From Roseiarcus sp035500275 (lineage in GTDB: Bacteria; Pseudomonadota; Alphaproteobacteria; Rhizobiales; Beijerinckiaceae), in NCBI GenBank assembly GCA_035500275.1, contig DATJXI010000302.1, forward strand, positions 1 to 6,104: a stretch of 6,104 bases of DNA, in the 5' to 3' direction. The notes beneath the pieces are model-generated. The model worked only from the letters and a program-made list of their open reading frames with translations. It searched no databases and was not told the DNA's origin. The translations under genes were made by a program, and so were the position numbers. The first letter of the stretch is position 1. Each line of letters opens with the position of its first letter. Positions 1 through 6,104 of the stretch are shown here, one piece after another.

Positions 1-2633
1 GCGGCGAGCGCCTCCTCCGCCTTCTCGCCCTGCGGGCCGCCGGCCTGCGCCATGTCGGGCCGCCCGCCGCCGCCCTTGCCGCCGAGCACCGACGAGCCGA
101 GGCGCACGAGGTCGATCGCGTTGAAGCGCGTCGTCTGGTCGGCTGTAACCGCGACGACAAGGCTTGCCTTGCCGTCCTCGCCTTTGGCGGCGATTGCGAC
201 GACGCCGGAGCCGACGCTCTGCTTGGCCTCGTCGGCGAGGGATTTGAGGTCCTTCATGTCGACGCCGCTGACGGCGCGCGCGTAGAATTTGACGCCGGCG
301 ACGTCGCGAGCCGCCGGGGCGGCGCTCGAGCCGCCTCCCATGGCGAGCTTCCGCTTCGCCTCCGCAAGCGCGCGTTCGAGCCGGCGCCTCTCGTCGATCA
401 GCGCCTCGAGGCGATGCTGAGCCTCCTCCGGCGGGGCGCGCAGAAGCGCTGCGAGCTCGGCAAGCGCATGTGAATCGGCGGTCAGGCGCTTGCGCGCCTC
501 GTCTCGGGTCTTGGCTTCGATCCGGCGCACGCCGGCCGCCACCGCGCTTTCGCCGACAATCGAGATGAGGCCGATGTCGCCGGTTCGGGCGACATGCGTG
601 CCGCCGCAAAGCTCGATCGAATAGGGGCGCTCGTGCGTGGCGTCGTCCTCGATGACGCCCATGCTGACGACCCTCACCTCGTCGCCATATTTCTCTCCGA
701 AAAGGGCGCGCGCGCCGAGCGCGCGCGCGTCGTCGAGGCTCATGAGCCGCGTCGCGACCTCGGCGTTCTCAAGGACGACGCGGTTGGCGATGTCCTCGAC
801 GGCCGACAGCTCTTCCGGCGCAATCGGTTTCGGATGGGCGAAGTCGAAGCGCAGGCGATCCGGCGCGACGAGGGAGCCCTTCTGCGCGACATGGTCGCCG
901 AGCACGAGCCGCAACGCCTCATGCAGGATATGGGTGGCGGAGTGGTTGGCGCGCGTCGCTGCCCGGGCCGCGTGATCGACGGCAAGCTCGACCGCGACGC
1001 CGGCGCGCGCCGTCCCCTCGACGATCGCCACGTCGTGGACGATGAGGTCGCCGAGCTTCTTGCGCGTGTCGGCTACCGCGGCGCGGAAACCGGGCGCAGC
1101 GATCTCGCCGACGTCGCCGACCTGACCTCCAGCTTCGCCGTAGAATGGGGTCTGGTTGAGAATGAGCGAGCCCTTCTCGCCCGGCTCGAGCGTGCCGACC
1201 TCGACGCCGTTCTTGACGATGGCTCGAATAACTCCCTCGGCGGTCTCGGCGTCATAGCCGAGAAAGTCCGTCGCCCCGACCCTTTCGCGCAAGCCGAACC
1301 AGACGGTTTCGGTGGCGGCTTCGCCCGAGCCCGCCCAAGCGCGTCTGGCTTCGACGCGCTGGCGCTCCATCGCGGCGTTGAACCCCTCGAGGTCGACCGA
1401 AAGGCCGCGCGCCCGCAGGGCGTCCTGGGTCAGGTCGAGGGGAAACCCATAAGTGTCGTAAAGGCGGAATGCCGTCTCGCCGGACAGAACGCCGCCCGTC
1501 GCGAGCGCGCGCGTCTCCTCGTCCAGGATCGCGAGACCGCGGGCGAGGGTGGCGCGAAAGCGCGTCTCCTCGAGCTTCAAAGTCTCGGTGATGAGCGCCT
1601 CGGCGCGAATGAGCTCCGGATAGGCCTGACCCATCTCCCGATTGAGCGCCGGTACGAGGCGCCACATGAGCGGCTCCCGCGCGCCGAGAAGCTGCGCATG
1701 GCGCATGGCGCGGCGCATGATGCGTCTCAGCACGTAGCCGCGCCCGTCGTTCGACGGCAGAACCCCGTCGGCGACGAGGAAGGCGGAGGCGCGCAGGTGG
1801 TCCGCGATGACGCGGTGCGAGGCGCGCTGCGGCCCGTCCGGGTCGACGCCGGTGAGGTCGGCGCTGGCGCTAATCAGCGCGCGGAAGAGGTCAATGTCGT
1901 AATTGTCGTGCACGCCCTGCAGGACGGCGGCGATGCGCTCAAGCCCCATGCCGGTGTCGATCGACGGGCGAGGCAGGTCGATGCGCGCGCCGCCCGGCAG
2001 CGTCTCGTACTGCATGAAGACGAGGTTCCAGATCTCGACGAAGCGGTCGCCGTCGGCGTCGGGGGAGCCTGGCGGCCCGCCGGGGATAGGATCGCCGTGG
2101 TCGTAGAAGATCTCGGAGCATGGCCCGCAGGGGCCGGTGTCGCCCATCGCCCAGAAATTGTCGCTCGTCGCGATGCGGACGATGCGCTCTTCGGGCAGGC
2201 CGGAGATCGCCTTCCAAAGACGGAAGGCGTCGTCGTCGTCGTAATAGACGGTGACCGTCAAACGGCTTTTTGGCAGGCCGAAGTCGCGCGTGAGCAAAGT
2301 CCAGGCGTAGTCGATCGCCTTTTCCTTGAAATAGTCGCCGAAGGAGAAGTTGCCGAGCATCTCGAAGAAAGTGTGGTGGCGGGCGGTGTAGCCGACGTTG
2401 TCGAGGTCGTTGTGTTTGCCGCCCGCGCGCACGCACTTCTGCGCGGTTGCTGCACGACCGTAAGCGCGCTTCTCGACCCCAGTGAAGACGTTCTTGAACT
2501 GCACCATGCCGGAGTTCGCGAACATGAGCGTCGGGTCATTGCGAGGAACGAGAGGGCTCGACGGCGCGACCTCGTGGCCGTTCCGGGCGAAGAACTGCAG
2601 AAAACTCGACCGGATCTCGTTGACGCCGCTCAT
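1..2633 (-). CDS. alaS: Alanine--tRNA ligase (AlaRS), C-terminal end cut by window edge
   Basis: A cytoplasmic class II synthetase that charges tRNA-Ala with alanine and hydrolyses mischarged Ser- and Gly-tRNA-Ala. The frame is open from ATG at 2633 to the left edge, giving 877 full codons, close to the usual bacterial length, so only a few residues are missing. The aminoacylation core shows motif 2 (RHHTFFEMLGNFSFGDYFK, residues 85-103), the segment NFWAMGDTGPCGPCSEI (159-175) and motif 3 DTGMGLER (226-233). A linker segment TPFYGEAGGQVGD (495-507) precedes the editing domain, whose zinc ligands are H564 and H568 (HSATH) with C676 and H680 (CGGTH). The C-Ala end carries the glycine-rich GGKGGGGRPDMAQAGG (851-866). 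All of these lie in one frame, so there is no frameshift. The start gives the standard MSGVNEIRSSFL beginning, and AAAGG lies 9 nt upstream (2643-2647). The gene follows recA but, given the intervening terminator, probably has its own promoter. Confidence 0.98.
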   Translation of the reverse strand, partial: MSGVNEIRSSFLQFFARNGHEVAPSSPLVPRNDPTLMFANSGMVQFKNVFTGVEKRAYGRAATAQKCVRAGGKHNDLDNVGYTARHHTFFEMLGNFSFGDYFKEKAIDYAWTLLTRDFGLPKSRLTVTVYYDDDDAFRLWKAISGLPEERIVRIATSDNFWAMGDTGPCGPCSEIFYDHGDPIPGGPPGSPDADGDRFVEIWNLVFMQYETLPGGARIDLPRPSIDTGMGLERIAAVLQGVHDNYDIDLFRALISASADLTGVDPDGPQRASHRVIADHLRASAFLVADGVLPSNDGRGYVLRRIMRRAMRHAQLLGAREPLMWRLVPALNREMGQAYPELIRAEALITETLKLEETRFRATLARGLAILDEETRALATGGVLSGETAFRLYDTYGFPLDLTQDALRARGLSVDLEGFNAAMERQRVEARRAWAGSGEAATETVWFGLRERVGATDFLGYDAETAEGVIRAIVKNGVEVGTLEPGEKGSLILNQTPFYGEAGGQVGDVGEIAAPGFRAAVADTRKKLGDLIVHDVAIVEGTARAGVAVELAVDHAARAATRANHSATHILHEALRLVLGDHVAQKGSLVAPDRLRFDFAHPKPIAPEELSAVEDIANRVVLENAEVATRLMSLDDARALGARALFGEKYGDEVRVVSMGVIEDDATHERPYSIELCGGTHVARTGDIGLISIVGESAVAAGVRRIEAKTRDEARKRLTADSHALAELAALLRAPPEEAQHRLEALIDERRRLERALAEAKRKLAMGGGSSAAPAARDVAGVKFYARAVSGVDMKDLKSLADEAKQSVGSGVVAIAAKGEDGKASLVVAVTADQTTRFNAIDLVRLGSSVLGGKGGGGRPDMAQAGGPQGEKAEEALA

Positions 2634-2664
2634 GAAACGCTGCCTTTGGCGGGAATTTGGAGGC

Positions 2665-2693
2665 CGCTTTCTAGAACAGGGCATGAGAAAGCG
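2665..2693. repeat. 8-bp inverted repeat overlapping the candidate alaS promoter
   Basis: CGCTTTCT at 2665-2672 and AGAAAGCG at 2686-2693 are perfect inverted copies separated by 13 nt. One arm overlaps the proposed -10 element and the other touches the proposed -35 element. The palindrome TTCTAGAA lies at 2669-2676 within the same region. The placement suits an operator, but the binding protein is unknown. Confidence 0.5.
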
Positions 2694-2698
2694 CCAAG
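2670..2698 (-). promoter_or_regulatory. Candidate sigma-70-type promoter of alaS
   Basis: Read on the minus strand, CTTGGC(G) (2692-2698) resembles the alphaproteobacterial -35 element CTTGAC. It is followed 16 nt after TTGGCG by TCTAGA (2670-2675) as a possible -10 element. Transcription would start near 2663 and give a leader of about 30 nt before the alaS ATG. The match is moderate and rests on pattern alone. A more distant start site in the 512-base gap is possible. Confidence 0.4.
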
Positions 2699-2863
2699 CG
2701 GAATTGTGGAGCGCGAAGGGCGGGCGCAAGGGCCCGAGCCGCCGATCTTGGCCGAAAAGTTGTGTCGATGGGGGAGGGCGCTCCGATGACGTTCGCGGCG
2801 ACTCCCAAGGTTCGGCTCGGTCAGAGGCGATTCATGGCTTTTGCGCGGCGTCTTGCGATTTCC

Positions 2864-2896
2864 CGCAACTGCAGCATCCGGCTTTGTGCAGTTGCG
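2864..2896. repeat. 10-bp inverted repeat / hairpin in the recA-alaS gap
   Basis: CGCAACTGCA (2864-2873) and TGCAGTTGCG (2887-2896) are perfect inverted copies with a 13-nt loop. No T-run follows on either strand, so it is not a canonical Rho-independent terminator. It lies about 230 nt upstream of the alaS start and beyond the recA terminator. It could be a protein binding site, part of a longer alaS leader, or a structured small RNA. No family was recognised. Confidence 0.6.
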
Positions 2897-3013
2897 TGCC
2901 CAGGAATTTGCCCCGGCTACCCGAAAAGCCGAAAAGTGAAACTTTCTTCGCCCCCCAAATGAAGACGAGGCGCCGCGAGAGCTGAGCTCGGGGGACCGGA
3001 AAAATGATCTTAT

Positions 3014-3053
3014 AAAGAAAAGGCGGGGCGCGAGGGCGGGCAAATGCCCCGCC
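3014..3053 (-). terminator. Rho-independent terminator of recA
   Basis: On the minus strand GGCGGGGC (3053-3046) pairs with GCCCCGCC (3029-3022) across a 16-nt loop, and TTTTCTTT (3021-3014) follows at once. The loop also allows an alternative GGGCGGG/CCCGCCC pairing. The element lies about 93 nt after the recA stop codon and is the best candidate for ending recA transcription before alaS. Confidence 0.8.
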
Positions 3054-3091
3054 CCCGCGCGGGGACGCTTGGGATGGCGTTGCTCCGGACG

Positions 3092-3134
3092 GGCGGCGCT
3101 TTGCGGAGGCTCCGGACGCTGGAGAAGCGCCGCC
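3092..3134 (-). repeat. 10-bp stem-loop directly after the recA stop codon
   Basis: GGCGGCGCTT (3092-3101) and AAGCGCCGCC (3125-3134) are perfect inverted copies around a 23-nt loop. On the recA transcript the stem begins 11 nt after the TAA and is not followed by a T-run. The direct repeat GCTCCGGACG occurs at 3082-3091 and 3109-3118, one copy in the loop and one just beyond the stem. It could stabilise the mRNA 3' end or assist the terminator downstream. Confidence 0.6.
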
Positions 3135-3145
3135 TCATAGGAGCT

Positions 3146-4225
<1,080 letters not shown>

Positions 4226-4233
4226 CGTCTTCG

Positions 4234-4240
4234 TCCTTCT
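4234..4240 (-). promoter_or_regulatory. Ribosome binding site of recA
   Basis: AGAAGGA on the minus strand lies 8 nt before the ATG at 4225. It is a good Shine-Dalgarno match and decides this start over the upstream in-frame alternative. Confidence 0.8.
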
Positions 4241-4296
4241 CCCACGGTCAGGGTCCGATCCGCAACAGCGGCCTGGTGCGCTCCCCGTGGACAACA

Positions 4297-4325
4297 ATAT
4301 GTGCATGGTTTGTTCTCATACGCAA
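4297..4325 (-). promoter_or_regulatory. Candidate recA promoter
   Basis: On the minus strand TTGCGT (4325-4320) could act as the -35 element and ACATAT (4302-4297) as the -10 element, with a 17-nt spacer. Transcription would start near 4290 and leave a leader of about 65 nt. The LexA-like site lies between and over these elements, as expected for a repressed SOS promoter. A second AT-rich motif, TATAAC, lies further upstream near 4349-4354 but lacks a convincing -35. Confidence 0.55.
4301..4315. promoter_or_regulatory. Candidate LexA (SOS) box of recA, alphaproteobacterial type
   Basis: On the plus strand GTGC (4301-4304), seven bases and GTTC (4312-4315) match the alphaproteobacterial LexA direct repeat GTTC-N7-GTTC at 7 of 8 fixed positions. 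The minus-strand reading is GAAC-N7-GCAC. It falls in the proposed promoter spacer and touches the -10 element. Another GTTC lies at 4326-4329, but with a 10-nt spacer from the 4312 copy, which does not fit the consensus. Confidence 0.55.
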
Positions 4326-4379
4326 GTTCTTTTTTCGTCCGGATTGGGTTATAGCGCTTGACATTTTGAGCAGCGCTTT

Positions 4380-4419
4380 TGACCAGATCGACAGATGCGC
4401 GATTCCACTCATCTGGTCA
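4380..4419. repeat. 9-bp inverted repeat between the accessory cassette and recA
   Basis: TGACCAGAT (4380-4388) and ATCTGGTCA (4411-4419) are perfect inverted copies with a 22-nt loop. A competing 6-bp pairing, CAGATG (4392-4397) with CATCTG (4410-4415), is also possible. It begins about 30 nt past the stop codon of the DUF3800-like gene, but no T-run follows on the minus strand, so a canonical intrinsic terminator is not supported. It could be a terminator variant, an operator upstream of recA, or a recombination-related site. Confidence 0.5.
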
Positions 4420-4447
4420 CGTTGTCGCATGTGAAGCTGGCAAGCGT

Positions 4448-5179
4448 TTACGAGGAGATAACCTCACTTGGTGAAACAACGGCGTCAACTTCCAGGAAGC
4501 TTGTGAACTTCGGATCGACAGCGTGAAACACGGCACAAAAATCAGCTAGGAAACTGCCTTGTTTCGTAAGGTTGTGTCGCGCCTGCCGTCCGACCGCGTG
4601 CATCACGAAATCAGCAACTTCCAGTGCTGGTTCACCTACTGTCTTCGGCATAAAGCCGCATTCGGTTGGTATCTGCTTTTCGCCCCGGCGGAAATCGAAG
4701 GACTGAAATGTCTCCTCAATACGAGCGTCCATTCTTTGCGACGCCTCAAAGACTATTTTTACTTCTTTACATAAGGTCATTTGTACTATCTGTTCTATTC
4801 GCTTTTCTAGCACCCCTTTCATCAACTGGATTCGATCCAGTTCGGTCAACAATGTCGTATTTGTGGTGAAAACAGCGCCAAAACGCCAAAAGTTGTGAGA
4901 ACGAAAGAATTCTGCTACCGCTTCAAAGTCACCTGGCTTTGCAATGCTGGGTAACTTGTTTGCGTGAAGCGGTGCGTCAGGCGAACCTGCGATCCGTCGC
5001 CTCAGCTCTTTCCAAGGTCGATGAATTAGGCGCTCAATGTCGCGCCCCAATGCAGCACAGCCTCCAAGGCCATAAACCGGATGACCTTCCGGCAGCTCCT
5101 CGTGCCCGGTATCGTCCACAAATACTGTCAGGCAACGAGGTGTAATTATCAGTTGTGATTGAGCAAACCCATCGGTCAA
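4448..5179 (-). CDS. DUF3800-like protein (predicted RNase H-like fold)
   Basis: From the TTG at 5179 the product has 243 residues. It shows the DUF3800 layout: an N-terminal strand with acidic residues, VFVDDTGHE (19-27, with D22 and D23), a GLGGCA strand soon after, LHANKL (71-76), a central KIVFEAS strand (141-147, E145) and the C-terminal LEVADF segment (186-191, D190) followed by a helix. These spaced acidic residues fit the predicted RNase H-like active site of the family. A nuclease activity is inferred, not shown. No signal peptide or membrane segment is seen. The start is chosen because TTG overlaps the upstream TGA as TTGA and has GGAG 8 nt before it (5188-5191). A TTG at 5197 would add six residues but has no better support, and no in-frame ATG precedes the conserved strand. 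Parts of the gene are strikingly AT-rich, for example 19 G/C of 60 at 4741-4800, unlike recA and alaS, which suggests horizontal acquisition. Confidence 0.75.
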   Translation of the reverse strand: MTDGFAQSQLIITPRCLTVFVDDTGHEELPEGHPVYGLGGCAALGRDIERLIHRPWKELRRRIAGSPDAPLHANKLPSIAKPGDFEAVAEFFRSHNFWRFGAVFTTNTTLLTELDRIQLMKGVLEKRIEQIVQMTLCKEVKIVFEASQRMDARIEETFQSFDFRRGEKQIPTECGFMPKTVGEPALEVADFVMHAVGRQARHNLTKQGSFLADFCAVFHAVDPKFTSFLEVDAVVSPSEVISS

Positions 5180-6104
5180 CGCACCGGCTCCAAGCAAAGT
5201 CGTAATCTTCGTCGCAGGCCTTCAGACAACTTCCGCTTCCCTGCCACCACCTTCGCCAAATTCGCCGGATCATATTCCAATTCCTTCGCCACCGCTGTCA
5301 GCCCCCGCTGCTCAACCTGCCCGGCCAGCCAATCCAACAACCCCTTATCCGATTCTCCCTGCTTCCGCTCCTCAACCGCCAGCGCAGACGCCGCCTCAAA
5401 TAACCCGCGCAGTTCCGTGTCTGAAAGCTTCTTCGCCGCCTCCTCCTCCGACGGGATCGACCGCGTAGACACCTTGGCGGCGCGAGCAAGCCGGCGCTTC
5501 GAGACCGATCGGATGACCCCAAGCATCGGCACACGGTCGATCTCCGAGACCCCATAGCTGATGGTGAACTCATTGTCGGCCGACAGCGGCTCCTCGTCGT
5601 CCCACTTGTCAGCTTCCTTGCCAATGTCCTCGATTCCCTTGACGAGGACGTGCCGCCGGCGGGTCGGTCCGCGGTCCATGTAGTCGCCATCAAGGAATTT
5701 GGCCTCCGGGTGCCGGTGGTAGCCGCGAAGGGTCTCCGCGTACGTTCGGAGCCATTCTACTTCTACCGGCTCGCGCGTAACTCGATCTCGAATTCTTGGT
5801 AGCATCCGATACGGGTCGCGATTGTACGGCGACACCGGCTTCGGCTGTCGCCTTGCCTTGTCCGAGGTTTTCAAAAGTCCTTGCCGGGCCATTTCGTCAG
5901 GTCGCCGGGCATAGAACTCCAGAAGCAAGTTGAACGGCTTCACACGCTCCGCATAGGCCCTGTCCCGGTTGAAATCCCTGAACCATCCCAAGCGATCAGG
6001 CGTGGCGGCGGTGTATTGGCTGACCGCCGGATGGTTTAGTTCCTCGCGCCAGTCGAACTGAAGCTCATTCGGATTATCGCTCTGGATGGATCTGATGATT
6101 TGCA
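5176..6104 (-). CDS. Unrecognised protein with helix-turn-helix-like segments, N-terminus cut by window edge
   Basis: The frame is open from the right edge to the TGA at 5176-5178 and shows 308 residues. The likely-looking TTG at 5991 is probably internal, because the 37 upstream codons read as ordinary protein (ELQFDWREELNHPAV and onward) without a stop. I do not recognise the family. The first half is polar and charged, with segments RLGWFRDFNRDRAYAERVKP (37-56) and RRHVLVKGIEDIGKEADKW (149-167), and has no signal peptide or membrane helix. Two helix-turn-helix-like stretches follow: RRLARAAKVSTRSI (about 203-216) and, at the C-terminus, VAKELEYDPANLAKVVAGKR (271-290), the latter resembling the Cro/C1 type. 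DNA binding is therefore plausible, as a regulator or as the targeting part of a system. Its stop overlaps the start of the DUF3800-like gene, so the two are probably one operon. The promoter lies outside the window. Confidence 0.8.
   Translation of the reverse strand, partial: QIIRSIQSDNPNELQFDWREELNHPAVSQYTAATPDRLGWFRDFNRDRAYAERVKPFNLLLEFYARRPDEMARQGLLKTSDKARRQPKPVSPYNRDPYRMLPRIRDRVTREPVEVEWLRTYAETLRGYHRHPEAKFLDGDYMDRGPTRRRHVLVKGIEDIGKEADKWDDEEPLSADNEFTISYGVSEIDRVPMLGVIRSVSKRRLARAAKVSTRSIPSEEEAAKKLSDTELRGLFEAASALAVEERKQGESDKGLLDWLAGQVEQRGLTAVAKELEYDPANLAKVVAGKRKLSEGLRRRLRLCLEPVR

Larger units (their letters stand above)
2634..3145. other. recA-alaS intergenic region, no convincing gene
   Basis: This 512-base gap holds the recA 3' untranslated region and terminator on its right side and the presumed alaS promoter region on its left. 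Short open frames exist on both strands, for example 2630-3043 on the minus strand. Their translations are arginine- and serine-rich, lack recognisable domains and look like GC-rich noise. No tRNA or riboswitch could be recognised. The supported elements are two stem-loops, a terminator, a candidate promoter with an inverted repeat, and a short repeat: CCGAAAAG occurs twice in tandem at 2921-2936, and the 10-mer GCCGAAAAGT occurs at 2751-2760 and again at 2928-2937. Confidence 0.75.

Noticed and set aside
594..2789. 731-residue plus-strand open frame
   Set aside because: It is antisense to alaS, which carries all AlaRS motifs. The translation is rich in R, A, V, D and E with no recognisable domain, as expected opposite a GC-rich gene.
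2630..3043. 137-residue minus-strand open frame in the recA-alaS gap
   Set aside because: It has low-complexity arginine/serine-rich content, no domain, and overlaps the alaS start and promoter region.
4226..4306. N-terminal extension of recA to 4306
   Set aside because: The extra residues are unlike RecA N-termini, the start lies in the promoter region, and the ATG at 4225 has a strong ribosome binding site.
4358..4363. Plus-strand TTGACA as a -35 element
   Set aside because: No matching -10 sequence lies 16-18 nt downstream, and no plus-strand gene follows.
5298..5693. 131-residue arginine-rich minus-strand frame, and the overlapping plus-strand frame 5159-5557
   Set aside because: Both are shadows of the gene at 5176-6104, whose frame continues through the window edge with protein-like composition and HTH-like segments.

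Overview
The window looks like chromosomal DNA from a high-GC alphaproteobacterium, probably of the order Rhizobiales (Hyphomicrobiales). This rests on a RecA of strongly alphaproteobacterial type, a recA-alaS order known from that group, and a 7-of-8 match to the alphaproteobacterial GTTC-N7-GTTC LexA box in front of recA. Genus cannot be settled from sequence alone. All four genes that can be supported lie on the minus strand, so transcription runs from high to low coordinates. The long plus-strand reading frames are antisense shadows of GC-rich genes.

Core part (1-4225): alaS, encoding alanyl-tRNA synthetase, fills 1-2633 and lacks only its last few codons at the left edge. A 512-base gap (2634-3145) separates it from recA. 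That gap holds a stem-loop just after recA, a good Rho-independent terminator for recA, a 10-bp hairpin of unknown role, and a candidate alaS promoter spanned by an inverted repeat. recA (3146-4225) is complete and normal, with a clear ribosome binding site and a candidate SOS-regulated promoter.

Accessory part (4226-6104): upstream of recA the base composition becomes visibly more AT-rich. Two genes here appear translationally coupled through a TTGA stop/start overlap. The first (5176 to beyond 6104) is cut by the right edge and encodes a protein of unrecognised family whose C-terminal part holds two helix-turn-helix-like segments. The second (4448-5179) encodes a DUF3800-like protein, a family predicted to have an RNase H-like fold. 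The pair may be a small mobile or defence-type cassette placed next to recA, but this is inference. A 9-bp inverted repeat lies between its 3' end and the recA promoter.

Functionally the window joins two housekeeping genes, one for translation and one for recombination and DNA-damage response, each with its own signals, to a two-gene accessory cassette whose function is unknown.
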